Shown here in pieces: positions 23,398-31,696 of a DNA stretch of 64,000 nt. The translations under genes and the position numbers were made by a program. The stretch comes from Aeromicrobium sp. A1-2 (lineage in GTDB: Bacteria > Actinomycetota > Actinomycetes > Propionibacteriales > Nocardioidaceae): the NCBI RefSeq assembly GCF_003443875.1, contig NZ_CP027482.1:3348001-3412000 (forward strand), read 5' to 3'. A model generated the notes under the pieces. It made no database searches, was not told the origin of the DNA, and saw only the letters and a list, made by a program, of their open reading frames with translations. Position 1 is the first letter of the stretch; each line of letters opens with the position of its first letter.

Positions 23398-24570
23398 TCA
23401 GACGGCTTCGACCGTGTTGCCGGCCTGCCGCGGGTCGATCACGATCTTGGCGTGCGCCTCGGCATCCCCCAGCGCCGTGAACGCACCCTGCACGCCATCT
23501 AGCCCGACCCGGCCGGTCAGCATCGCCGAGGGATCGATCGTGCCGTCGGCAAGAGCGTGCAGCGTGTCGCGAAACTCCAGCGGGGTGTATCCCAGCACGA
23601 AGCGCAGGTCGATCTCCTTGTTGATGCCCATCGACGGGCGGATCTGGTCCGAGCCCATGCAGACCCCGACCACGACGACCCGGGAGAACAGTGGAGCCCC
23701 GGCCATGACGCTGTCGATCATGCCGGGCGTACCGACGCACTCGAAGACGACCGGCGCCTTGGGCGTGGTGGCCCCGACCTTGTCGGCCAGCCGCCACGCG
23801 TGCCACCAGCCGACCGGCAGCCGGGACATGCCGTCGATCGCGTCCATCGCAGCGCCCAATGCGGCCGGGGCGGTGGAGAGGTGGCGGTCGGCGGTGGAGT
23901 CGAACGGTGACTCCACGGTCGGGTCGACGGCGGCGTGCGCGCCGCAGCGCCGCGCCAGCGCACGCCGGCCGGGCGACGGATCGCTCGCGATGATCGTACG
24001 TACGCCGCGGGCCTTGAGGATCGCGATGATCGCGAGGCCCACCGGTCCGCAGCCGACGATGACCGCGACGTCCTTCTTGCCGACCTCACCGCGGGCGATC
24101 GCGTGCCAGCCGACCGCCATCGGCTCGGTCAGCACCGCGATGTCGGGGTCCAGTCCGTTGGGCACCTCAAGGGTCAGGTTCTCCTGGGTCACGAGGTGCT
24201 CGGCGTACGCGCCGGGCGCCTTGGCGGACAACCCCAACGCGTGGACCCCGGAGGCGCGGCGCAACAAGGGGATTGAGACGACGGGGGTGCCGACGGCCAG
24301 CTTCTTGCGGGTTTTGGGACCGTGCTCGGCAATCACACCGTAGAGCTCGTGGCCCAGCACGATCCGCTGCTCTGACCGCATGAAGTCGTCGTAGCCGGTC
24401 TCGGCCATGACGTCGGCAAGCTCATCGCCGTGCGTGCGGGCGTGGAGGTCCGATCCGCAGATGCCGCACCGGTGCACCTCGACGAGGAGCTGGCCCTTGC
24501 CGGGTGTGGGGGTGTCGACGTCGTCGACGGTCAGGTTGCTCTCGTGGCAGGTCACGGCGCGCATGGTCAT
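23398..24570 (-). CDS. zinc-binding alcohol dehydrogenase family protein
   Basis: A 390-residue medium-chain dehydrogenase. It has the catalytic zinc segment RCGICGSDLHAR (Cys), HELYG (His-Glu), and the Rossmann motif VIVGCGPVGLAIIAIL near residue 190 for NAD(P). It lacks the four-cysteine structural zinc loop in the usual spacing. It oxidises or reduces an alcohol or aldehyde; the substrate is not identifiable. The start is set at the ATG at 24568-24570, with a second ATG two codons later. It converges with the B12-regulator gene, 6 nt away, and is divergent from the L-2-hydroxyglutarate oxidase gene. Confidence 0.85.
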   Translation of the reverse strand: MTMRAVTCHESNLTVDDVDTPTPGKGQLLVEVHRCGICGSDLHARTHGDELADVMAETGYDDFMRSEQRIVLGHELYGVIAEHGPKTRKKLAVGTPVVSIPLLRRASGVHALGLSAKAPGAYAEHLVTQENLTLEVPNGLDPDIAVLTEPMAVGWHAIARGEVGKKDVAVIVGCGPVGLAIIAILKARGVRTIIASDPSPGRRALARRCGAHAAVDPTVESPFDSTADRHLSTAPAALGAAMDAIDGMSRLPVGWWHAWRLADKVGATTPKAPVVFECVGTPGMIDSVMAGAPLFSRVVVVGVCMGSDQIRPSMGINKEIDLRFVLGYTPLEFRDTLHALADGTIDPSAMLTGRVGLDGVQGAFTALGDAEAHAKIVIDPRQAGNTVEAV

Positions 24571-24711
24571 CGGGCCATTCAAGCGGACCCGGGCCCGGCT
24601 GTGCGCGCTTCGGGGTGGTTGGCCGTGGGTGGTCGGCACCCCCGTAGACACGGGACGGGCTGCTCGGCATGATGAGGCCGACCCATCCAGTCGAGCATCT
24701 CGAGAGCCCAC

Positions 24712-25917
24712 ATGACCTCATCTGACTTCGTCGTCGTCGGCGCCGGGATCATCGGGCTGGCGGTCGCCCGGGAGCTCAGGTCGCGCCATCGGGAGGCGAC
24801 GATCCTGGTGATCGACCAGGCCGACACGGTTGCCGCACATCAGACCGGGCACAATTCCGGCGTCATCCATGGCGGCATCTACTACGAGCCCGGATCGCTC
24901 AAGGCGCGCATGTGTGTCGAGGGAGCGCGGCTGATGTACGAGTACTGCCAGGAGCACAGGATCCCGCACGAGCGCTGCGGCAAGCTCATCGTCGCCCTGC
25001 GGGACGACGAGCTCGCGGGCCTGGATGCGCTGGAGCGGCGTGGCATCGCCAACGGCGTACCGGGGCTGCGTCGGGTCGCGCAGGCGGAGATTCGGGAGAT
25101 CGAGCCCGCCGCGACCGGCGTGGCGGCACTGCACGCTCCCCACACCGGCATCGTCGACTACGGCGAGGTCTCCCGTGCGCTGCACCGTGAGCTGGTCGGG
25201 CTCGGCGTGGAATTCGCCTTCGGCTCGCGCGTCACGGCGATCGACCAGACGCCGGGCCGACCGACCGTGACGACCGCGGACGACCGCATCGACGCGCGCC
25301 GGGTCATCGTGTGTGCCGGACTCTGGGCCGACCGGCTCGCCCGGACCGCCGGTGACGATCCCGACCCGCGCATCGTGCCGTTCGGGGGGGCGTACCTGCG
25401 GCTGCGAGATCGGGAGCGCCCGCTGGTCAACGGGATGATCTATCCCGTTCCCGACCCGGCCCTGCCGTTTCTCGGTGTCCACGTCACCAAGCACGTCGAC
25501 GGCTCGGTCATGCTGGGCCCGACCGCGATGATGGTGCCGTCCCGGGATGGCTACAGGGTGCGCACGATCCGTCCCCGGGACGCCTACGAGAGCCTGGCCT
25601 GGCCCGGCACGTGGAAGGTCGCCCGCCGGTTCTGGCGGGTCGGTGTCCACGAGATGCGCATGGCGGCGAGCAGGCGCGCCTTCGTTGCGGAGGCGGCCGG
25701 CTACGTGCCGGGCCTGCAGGTCAGCGATCTCGACGGCACGGCCCACGCCGGCGTGCGGGCCCAGGCGATCGGTCGCGACGGAGCGCTGGTCGATGACTTC
25801 GTCCTGACCGGCAACGCTGACGTCACCCACGTCCGCAACGCCCCGTCCCCGGCGGCCACGTCGTCGTTCGCGCTGGCAAGGGAGATCGTGGACCGCGCCG
25901 AGCAGGGGACGACCTGA
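24712..25917 (+). CDS. lhgO: L-2-hydroxyglutarate oxidase
   Basis: A 401-residue FAD enzyme of the DAO fold. VVVGAGIIGLAVARELRSRH binds the ADP part of FAD at residues 7-26. HQTGHNSGVIHGGIYYEPGS is highly characteristic of LhgO/YgaF and L2HGDH. It oxidises L-2-hydroxyglutarate, a wasteful product of malate dehydrogenase acting on 2-oxoglutarate, to 2-oxoglutarate, passing electrons to quinone or oxygen. The length matches the bacterial enzymes. No partner genes (csiD, gabDTP) are adjacent. Confidence 0.88.
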   Translation: MTSSDFVVVGAGIIGLAVARELRSRHREATILVIDQADTVAAHQTGHNSGVIHGGIYYEPGSLKARMCVEGARLMYEYCQEHRIPHERCGKLIVALRDDELAGLDALERRGIANGVPGLRRVAQAEIREIEPAATGVAALHAPHTGIVDYGEVSRALHRELVGLGVEFAFGSRVTAIDQTPGRPTVTTADDRIDARRVIVCAGLWADRLARTAGDDPDPRIVPFGGAYLRLRDRERPLVNGMIYPVPDPALPFLGVHVTKHVDGSVMLGPTAMMVPSRDGYRVRTIRPRDAYESLAWPGTWKVARRFWRVGVHEMRMAASRRAFVAEAAGYVPGLQVSDLDGTAHAGVRAQAIGRDGALVDDFVLTGNADVTHVRNAPSPAATSSFALAREIVDRAEQGTT

Positions 25918-25946
25918 GCCTCACCGGCTGCCCTAGCAAGAGGGAG

Positions 25947-26017
25947 AGCCGATGACGAGAATCGAACTCGCATATCTTGCTTGGGAAGCAAGCGCTCTAC
26001 CACTGAGCTACATCGGC
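25947..26017 (-). tRNA. tRNA-Gly(CCC)
   Basis: On the minus strand the cloverleaf reads acceptor GCCGATG paired with CATCGGC, D-arm with AGCTCAGTGGTAGAGC, anticodon arm CTTGC-TTCCCAA-GCAAG, and T-arm GCGAG-TTCGATT-CTCGT with one pair mismatch-free reading GAG/CTC. The anticodon is CCC, reading the glycine codon GGG. The discriminator base is T and the CCA end is not encoded. Confidence 0.93.
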
Positions 26018-26051
26018 CGGACACCATCGGTGTTCCGGGACCAACATATCG

Positions 26052-27047
26052 TCAAGCCGTCAACGCTGTGCCGGCCCACTGTGGCTCGCGGTCCTTGTCG
26101 ACGAGTCGCGCGCCGACACCTTCGACGAAGTCAGCGGATGCTGCCACGGTCCTCGCCGCCACCAGCTCGGCGGCGAGGCATGCGGCGAGCGTCCTCTGGC
26201 GTCCGGCCACGAGCAGCTCGAGGGTGAGGTCGAGGCTCGCCGGAGAGCATCGGGCGAGTGCCGCGAGGGTCGCGCCGGCCCAGTCGGTCCCCTCCGCCTG
26301 CAGGCGCTCGGTGATCTGGGACATCTGTGACGGCGCGAAGCAGTGGTCGATCGCCGCGCGGTGGGACGCCAGGCCGCCAGTCTCGCGCGGCCCCTCGAGG
26401 TCGCGCAGCACGCGGTCGATCGGCTCGGGACTCGCGGCGATCAGGTCGGGGACGTCGGTGCTCAGGTCGGACGGCACGAGATGAGTGGCGAGGCCGGTGT
26501 GCAACGCGTCGGCGGCATCGAGCCGCGCGCCGGTCAGGCCGAGGTACGTCCCGACGTATCCGGGCAACCGGGGCAGGAAGTGACTCGCGCCCACATCGGG
26601 GAAGAAGCCGATCGAGGTCTCCGGCATCGCGAGCAGGGCGCGCTCGGTGACGACGCGGAAGGGGCCGTGCACCGAGAGCCCGAGGCCGCCACCCATGCAG
26701 ATGCCGTCGATCAGCGCGACGACCGGATGCGCGTACGCGCCGAGCATCTGGTTGACGCGGTACTCGGTCGCGAAGAAGTCCTCGATCGCGTCGGATTCGC
26801 CCGCGAGGCTGAGACGCCGAACCTCGATGATGTCGCCACCAGCGCAGAAGGCCCGGCCGCCCGTTCCGGCGATCGTCACGGCCTTCAGCGGTTCGCTTCG
26901 CCAGGCGATCAGGACCTGCTCGAGTCGATCGACCATCTCGGTCGTGAGCGCGTGGTGGGCGGCCGGTCGGTCGAGGACGATCCGACCCACGTGGCCATCG
27001 ATCTCGGCTCGTACGGCGGACTCGGTGGAGGAAGGAGCAGCGGTCAC
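26052..27047 (-). CDS. 3-hydroxyisobutyryl-CoA hydrolase-like crotonase
   Basis: A 331-residue protein, longer than ordinary enoyl-CoA hydratases, as in HIBYL-CoA hydrolases. Oxyanion and active-site segments are GTGGRAFCAGGDIIEVRRLS, LIDGICMGGGLGLSVHGPFR and AMPETSIGFFPDVGASHFLP, the last being a hallmark of this subgroup. It would cleave 3-hydroxyisobutyryl-CoA in valine breakdown, or another beta-hydroxyacyl-CoA. No other valine pathway gene is adjacent. It follows the tRNA-Gly on the opposite reading side and is divergent from dcd. Confidence 0.85.
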   Translation of the reverse strand: MTAAPSSTESAVRAEIDGHVGRIVLDRPAAHHALTTEMVDRLEQVLIAWRSEPLKAVTIAGTGGRAFCAGGDIIEVRRLSLAGESDAIEDFFATEYRVNQMLGAYAHPVVALIDGICMGGGLGLSVHGPFRVVTERALLAMPETSIGFFPDVGASHFLPRLPGYVGTYLGLTGARLDAADALHTGLATHLVPSDLSTDVPDLIAASPEPIDRVLRDLEGPRETGGLASHRAAIDHCFAPSQMSQITERLQAEGTDWAGATLAALARCSPASLDLTLELLVAGRQRTLAACLAAELVAARTVAASADFVEGVGARLVDKDREPQWAGTALTA

Positions 27048-27105
27048 TGCACCATGATCCCTGCCGCGGTCACCGGCGGATCGCCCAGGCCCGGCGGCGA
27101 TGCGT

Positions 27106-27111
27106 TAGTTT
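27106..27111 (+). promoter_or_regulatory. -10 box of leaderless dcd
   Basis: TAGTTT followed by 6 nt and then the GTG start at 27118, with no ribosome binding site. Confidence 0.5.
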
Positions 27112-27117
27112 CATCTC

Positions 27118-27693
27118 GTGCTCCTCTCCGACCGCGACATCCTCGCCGAGATCGACGCCGGGCGGGTGGGCCTCGACCCGTTCGACCCGAGCATGATCCA
27201 GCCGTCCAGCATCGACGTGCGGCTCGACAAGTTCTTCCGGGTGTTCGACAACCACAAGTACCCCCACATCGACCCCGCGTCGGACCAGTCGGACCTGACC
27301 CGCGAGGTCGAGGTCGAGGGCGAGGACGCGTTCATCCTCCATCCCGGCGAGTTCGTGCTCGGCTCGACGTACGAGCGGGTGAGCCTGCCCGACGACATCG
27401 CCGCGCGGCTCGAGGGCAAATCCTCGCTCGGCCGCCTCGGTCTCATGACGCACTCCACGGCTGGCTTCATCGACCCCGGCTTCTCGGGCCACGTGACGCT
27501 CGAGCTCGCCAACGTCGCGACGCTGCCGATCAAGCTCTACCCGGGCATGAAGATCGGCCAAGTCTGCTACTTCCGCCTGAGCTCGCCGGCCGACAACCCG
27601 TACGGCTCGGCGAAGTACGGATCGCGCTACCAGGGCCAGCGAGGCCCGACTGCCTCGCGCTCGCACGCCAACTTCCACCGCACCGAGATCTGA
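27118..27693 (+). CDS. dcd: dCTP deaminase
   Basis: A 191-residue trimeric-fold enzyme. [59 protein letters not shown] (catalytic Glu) and QGQRGPT closely follow the mycobacterial enzyme, which converts dCTP to dUMP directly by combining deamination and pyrophosphate release. It supplies dUMP for thymidylate synthesis and keeps dUTP low. It starts with GTG and appears leaderless. The next gene, psuG, has its own leaderless promoter 22 nt downstream. Confidence 0.95.
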   Translation: MLLSDRDILAEIDAGRVGLDPFDPSMIQPSSIDVRLDKFFRVFDNHKYPHIDPASDQSDLTREVEVEGEDAFILHPGEFVLGSTYERVSLPDDIAARLEGKSSLGRLGLMTHSTAGFIDPGFSGHVTLELANVATLPIKLYPGMKIGQVCYFRLSSPADNPYGSAKYGSRYQGQRGPTASRSHANFHRTEI

Positions 27694-27715
27694 CCCCGGG
27701 CGCTGCGGTGCTGGC

Positions 27716-27721
27716 TAGGCT
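27716..27721 (+). promoter_or_regulatory. -10 box of leaderless psuG
   Basis: TAGGCT followed by 6 nt and the GTG start at 27728. No ribosome binding site. Confidence 0.5.
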
Positions 27722-27727
27722 GGCGCG

Positions 27728-28636
27728 GTGACGCTTCCTCTCAGCATCTCCCCGTCCGTCGCGGCCGCGCTCGCCGCAGGTCAGCCCGTCGTCGCTCTCG
27801 AGTCGACGATCATCTCGCACGGTCTGCCGCGCCCCGACAACCTCGAGGCCGCTCGAGGCTTCGAGCGGATCCTCACCGACATCGGCGTCGTGCCGGCCAC
27901 GATCGCGGTGCTCGACGGTGAGCTCAAGGCGGGACTGACCGACGACGAGCTGGTGCGGATCGCGGGCGAGGACATCCCCAAGCTCAGCGTCCGCGACCTC
28001 CCCGTCGTGCTGGCCCGCGGTGGCAGCGGCGCCACGACCGTCGCCGCCACGTCGTACATCGCGAACCTCGCCGGCATCCGCGTCTTCGCGACCGGCGGGC
28101 TCGGCGGCGTGCACCGTGGTGCGGCGGAGACGTTCGACGAGTCGGCCGATCTCAAAGTGCTGTCAGAGGTGCCGATCACGGTCGTCTCCGCCGGGGTCAA
28201 GTCGATCCTCGACATCCCCGCGACGCTCGAACGGCTGGAGTCGCTCGGCGTCATCGTGCTCGGGTTCGGCACCGACAGGTTCCCGAGCTTCTGGCTGACC
28301 GACTCGGGCTTCACGCTCGACTGGTCGGTGCCCGACGCGGCCGCGGTCGCCGACGTCATGGCGTCCCGCGACGAGCTCGGGCAGCCGGCCGCGATCCTGG
28401 TCGCCAACCCGCTGCCGGTCGAGGAGCAGCTCGACCCCGCGGTGCACGACCGGGCGCTCGCCGATGCGTTGAGGATGGCCGATGAGCAAGGCCTGTCGGG
28501 CAAGGAGGTCACGCCGTTCCTGCTGCTGACGATCGTCGGACTCACCGGCGGCAAGAGCCTCGCGGTCAACCTCAAGATCGCCGAGAACAACATTCGCGTC
28601 GCGGGCCGGATCGCCCTGTCCTGGTCGGCCCGATGA
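27728..28636 (+). CDS. psuG: pseudouridine-5'-phosphate glycosidase
   Basis: A 302-residue enzyme of the IndA/PsuG family. ALESTIISHGLPRPDN near residue 24, LARGGSGATTVAATSYIANL, FATGGLGGVHRG and SAGVKSILDIPATLERLES are the usual conserved blocks. It splits pseudouridine 5'-phosphate into uracil and ribose 5-phosphate. Its stop overlaps the ATG of psuK, the partner kinase. Together they recycle pseudouridine from RNA turnover. Length is normal and the two genes stay separate, not fused as in some organisms. Confidence 0.93.
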   Translation: MTLPLSISPSVAAALAAGQPVVALESTIISHGLPRPDNLEAARGFERILTDIGVVPATIAVLDGELKAGLTDDELVRIAGEDIPKLSVRDLPVVLARGGSGATTVAATSYIANLAGIRVFATGGLGGVHRGAAETFDESADLKVLSEVPITVVSAGVKSILDIPATLERLESLGVIVLGFGTDRFPSFWLTDSGFTLDWSVPDAAAVADVMASRDELGQPAAILVANPLPVEEQLDPAVHDRALADALRMADEQGLSGKEVTPFLLLTIVGLTGGKSLAVNLKIAENNIRVAGRIALSWSAR

Positions 28637-29454
28637 TCCTCGTCGTCGGCGACCTGGTCGACGACATCGGCGTACGTCCGCTCGGCCGGGTCAACCCCGC
28701 CAGCGACACCATCTCGGAGATCCGGATGACGGCGGGCGGCTCGGCCGCCAATGTCGCCGCCTGGCTCGGCCACCTCGGCGCGGACGTACGCTTCGTCGGC
28801 CGCTGCGGCGCCGACGCGGTCGCCCGCCACACCGCGGCGCTCGAGTCGTACGGCGTCGACGCCCGCGTCGCGGGTGACCCCGACCTGCCGACCGCGACGA
28901 TCGTGCTGACCCTCGACGAGGCAGCCGACCGGACGATGTACGTCGACCGGGCCGCCAACACAACTCTCACTGCGGCAGACCTGCCGGCCGATGTCTGGGA
29001 CGACGTGACCTGGCTGCACCTGACCGGCTACTCGTTCTTCGACGACGGCGTCCGCCCCGTCGTGCTGGGGTTGGTCGCCGAGGCAGCACGCCGCGGCGCG
29101 GGAGTCAGCATCGACCCGAGCTCGCTGGGCTTCCTGGCGGCAGCGGGCCGCGACGCGGTCCTGAGCTGGCTGGCCGACGCCGACCTGGTGTTCCCCAATG
29201 ACGACGAGCAGCGCTTCCTCGGGCTGGCGGGGGACAGGCTCGTGCTGACCCGGGGCGGCGCCGGGGCGGACTTCCGGGGCCACACGGTTGCCGCGATCGA
29301 CGCCGACGTCGTGGACACGACGGGTGCCGGCGATGCGTTCTGCGCCGGCTTCCTCCGCGTGTGGACCCGGGCGCAGGACGCCGAGGCCGCGCTGAGCGCC
29401 GGAGTCGAGTCAGCAGCGCGGTGCGTTGCGACGCGAGGTGCCCGCCCGACCTAG
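28633..29454 (+). CDS. psuK: PfkB family kinase, probable pseudouridine kinase
   Basis: A 273-residue ribokinase-fold kinase. VVGDLVDDIGVRPLGRV starts the fold. The first PfkB signature is GGSAANVAAWLGHLGADVRF. The second, DTTGAGDAFCAGFLR, carries the catalytic Asp and anion hole. As the gene overlaps psuG by 4 nt, the likely substrate is pseudouridine, phosphorylated for PsuG. Assignment to pseudouridine instead of another nucleoside or sugar rests on this context. Confidence 0.82.
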   Translation: MILVVGDLVDDIGVRPLGRVNPASDTISEIRMTAGGSAANVAAWLGHLGADVRFVGRCGADAVARHTAALESYGVDARVAGDPDLPTATIVLTLDEAADRTMYVDRAANTTLTAADLPADVWDDVTWLHLTGYSFFDDGVRPVVLGLVAEAARRGAGVSIDPSSLGFLAAAGRDAVLSWLADADLVFPNDDEQRFLGLAGDRLVLTRGGAGADFRGHTVAAIDADVVDTTGAGDAFCAGFLRVWTRAQDAEAALSAGVESAARCVATRGARPT

Positions 29455-29458
29455 TCCG

Positions 29459-30349
29459 TCACGGCGTCAGGTCGATCGTGCGCGGCGGGTCAGACCCGGG
29501 CCGCGAGCAGGTGATCGCCGCGGCACTCGACGCGTACATCGCGAGGTCCGTGAGCTCCATCGGATCGAGCTCGTCGGCGGCCGGCCAGCCATACGTCGCG
29601 CACCACGCCAGCATCGCGGACATGAACGAGTCACCGGCGCCGATCGTGTCAACGATGCGCACATCCGCCGGCGGGACCGAGACCGAGACGCCACCCGCGG
29701 CGATGTGTGCGCCGTCGCCGCCGCACGTGATCGCCACGATCCCGCGATCGGCTGACAGCCGCCGCGCGAGGTGGATCGGCTCTTCGTCGGGGAACAGCAC
29801 GACGGCGTCCTCGTCGCTCATCTTGATGATTCGGGCATATGGTGCGATCGCCGCGAAGACCCGGCGCCACACGTCGTGATCGGGCTCGACCGAGAGCCGG
29901 ACGTTGGGGTCGAACGACACGGGCACACCGAGCACATCGGCCATCACGACCAGATCGGCCACCAGGTCGGCGCCAGGCTGCAGCGAGGTGCCGAGCGATC
30001 CGACGTGCACGACCTCGAACTCACCCGGGTCGGGCAGCGACGTGGGATCCCACGTCAGGTCGAAGACGTACGACGCGCTGCCGTCCTCGGCGAGTGTGGC
30101 CTGGGCGCTCGACGTACGAGCGGGTTGTGGGTCAAGGGCGAGCAGCGTGACTGCGGACTCGTCGAGCCGGTCCCGCAACAACTCGCCGTACGCGTCGGTG
30201 GCCACCTGCGCCGCCAGCTCGGTGTCGACGTCGAGCCGGGACAGACCGATCGCGACGTTGAACGGCGACCCTCCGGCATGCGGCTCGGGCTCGGCTCCGG
30301 GACGAGAGACGACGTCGACCAGGGCCTCGCCGATGATCAGCGCGGTCAT
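29459..30349 (-). CDS. PfkB family carbohydrate kinase, fructokinase-like
   Basis: A 296-residue ribokinase-fold kinase. GEALVDVVSRPGAEPEPHAG and GSPFNVAIGLSRLDVDTEL match the fructokinase subgroup. The second signature DTIGAGDSFMSAML holds the catalytic Asp. The ATG overlaps the stop of the AGE-family epimerase gene, so both enzymes are coupled. With an epimerase that converts mannose to fructose, this kinase would yield fructose 6-phosphate, linking mannose to glycolysis without a PTS. That pathway reading is inference. Confidence 0.85.
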   Translation of the reverse strand: MTALIIGEALVDVVSRPGAEPEPHAGGSPFNVAIGLSRLDVDTELAAQVATDAYGELLRDRLDESAVTLLALDPQPARTSSAQATLAEDGSASYVFDLTWDPTSLPDPGEFEVVHVGSLGTSLQPGADLVADLVVMADVLGVPVSFDPNVRLSVEPDHDVWRRVFAAIAPYARIIKMSDEDAVVLFPDEEPIHLARRLSADRGIVAITCGGDGAHIAAGGVSVSVPPADVRIVDTIGAGDSFMSAMLAWCATYGWPAADELDPMELTDLAMYASSAAAITCSRPGSDPPRTIDLTP

Positions 30350-31557
30350 GAGCGTTGGCCCAGCGTGAGGGCTGCCGACGGTGCGAGCGGCAGGTCAGGA
30401 AGTATCAGGGCGTTGAACGCGTGGTACGCGTCGGGCTTGCCGCGCCACGTGCGTGTCGACGGGCTCATGCCGGGTGACAGCTCGTGGCGCCATGCGCCGG
30501 TCTCGTGGTCGACGAAGTACGTGTCGATCTCGGACCACCAGCGATCGACCAGGTCGGAGTAGAGGACCTTTCCGGTCCATGCGTGCAGGGCCGTGGCCGC
30601 GAGCACCGCCTCGGCGATGACCCAGTGGAACCTCTCGCCGACGATCGTCTCGCCGTGCCAGTCGGTCGTGTAGGCCAGTCCGGGGGTGTCGTCGCTGACG
30701 GTGTCCAAGACAGCCTGTGCGAACAGGGCCTCGGCGGCGTCGGTCATCCACGTCGGCGGCGACTTCAGTGCGGCGGCGAGCTGGAGCAGCAGTCGCGCCC
30801 ACTCGAAAGCGTGACCTGGGGTGGCGCCGTACGGCCGGAACGGATCGGCGGGCTGCTCCAGGTTGTAGGTCGGGATCGGCGTCCAGTCATGGTCGTAGTG
30901 TTCGGGGATCCGCCAGTTATGGCCGCGGGCATGAGTGCCGATGATGAGCTCACAGATCGCCATCGCCCGATCCCGCCAGAGCGTGTCGCCCGTGACGTCG
31001 GCAGTGACCAGGTAGGCCTCGACGGAGTGCATGTTGCTGTTGGCGCCTCGGTAGTCGTCGACGTGCGACCAGTCGGCGCTGATCTCCTCGAAGCATCGTT
31101 CCGCGGTGCTGTCCCAGAAGCGTTGGCTGTGGATCAACGTCGCCTCGGCCAGCAGGTCGTCTGCCCCCTGGACCCCGGCCGCCGAAGCGTTGGCGGCGGC
31201 CAGCAGCACGAAGGCATGCCCGTAGCAGCCCTTCGTGGTGTCGCCGGGCACCCCGTCGAAGTCGACGGCGTCGTACCAGCCGCCATGGGTGCCGTCGTGG
31301 AACAGTGTCGACAACGCCCGTACGCCGTGGACCGCGTACGACAGCGCGTCGGGCTCCCCGGCGAGGTGGGCCAGGGAGAACACGTAGGTCATCCGGGCGT
31401 TGATCCACAGCTCGAGCACCTTGTCCGGATCAGGCTCGCCCGCGTCGTCGAGCCACACGAAGCCACCCGCTTCCCGTCGGGACCTGCGGGCGAAGGCCAG
31501 CAGTGCGGTGCGGGTGCCGTCCCGCCAGACGACGCTTCCGGGTTCGATCGGACTCAT
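30346..31557 (-). CDS. AGE family epimerase/isomerase
   Basis: A 403-residue (alpha/alpha)6-barrel protein of the N-acylglucosamine 2-epimerase superfamily. Active-site-type segments are GCYGHAFVLLAAANAS, RGANSNMHSVEAYLVTADVT, RIPEHYDHDWTPI and GATPGHAFEWARLLL (catalytic His pairs). The N-MHSVEA and P-GH-EW elements are typical of mannose isomerases and related enzymes that interconvert mannose and fructose. The start ATG at 31555-31557 is 6 nt after TAGGTT, so it is probably leaderless. Coupled to a fructokinase-like gene. Confidence 0.85.
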   Translation of the reverse strand: MSPIEPGSVVWRDGTRTALLAFARRSRREAGGFVWLDDAGEPDPDKVLELWINARMTYVFSLAHLAGEPDALSYAVHGVRALSTLFHDGTHGGWYDAVDFDGVPGDTTKGCYGHAFVLLAAANASAAGVQGADDLLAEATLIHSQRFWDSTAERCFEEISADWSHVDDYRGANSNMHSVEAYLVTADVTGDTLWRDRAMAICELIIGTHARGHNWRIPEHYDHDWTPIPTYNLEQPADPFRPYGATPGHAFEWARLLLQLAAALKSPPTWMTDAAEALFAQAVLDTVSDDTPGLAYTTDWHGETIVGERFHWVIAEAVLAATALHAWTGKVLYSDLVDRWWSEIDTYFVDHETGAWRHELSPGMSPSTRTWRGKPDAYHAFNALILPDLPLAPSAALTLGQRS

Positions 31558-31563
31558 GGGCCC

Positions 31564-31569
31564 AACCTA
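31564..31569 (-). promoter_or_regulatory. -10 box of leaderless AGE epimerase gene
   Basis: TAGGTT on the minus strand with a 6-nt spacer to the ATG at 31557. Confidence 0.5.
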
Positions 31570-31574
31570 CCGAG

Positions 31575-31593
31575 GTTCAGGGTCCGTTCAGGG
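31575..31593. promoter_or_regulatory. tandem GTTCAGGG repeats in the AGE/ABC divergent gap
   Basis: GTTCAGGG occurs at 31575-31582 and 31586-31593, an 11-bp direct repeat on the same face of the helix. This spacing is typical of OmpR-family response-regulator boxes. It overlaps the -35 region of the epimerase promoter and lies about 105 nt before the ABC transporter start. Confidence 0.5.
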
Positions 31594-31696
31594 ATCGTCG
31601 GGGGTCGTTCCCCGATGTGGGCGCGGTGCGACGGCAGCAGGCTTTCGGCATGACTTGTCCACTCCACAGCACGACACCCACCGGGCGGCGATCGGC

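Noticed and set aside
25918-26051. tRNA-Gly as an integration site of a mobile element
   Set aside because: There is no integrase next to it, no repeat of the tRNA 3' end in the window, and the flanking genes are ordinary metabolic genes.
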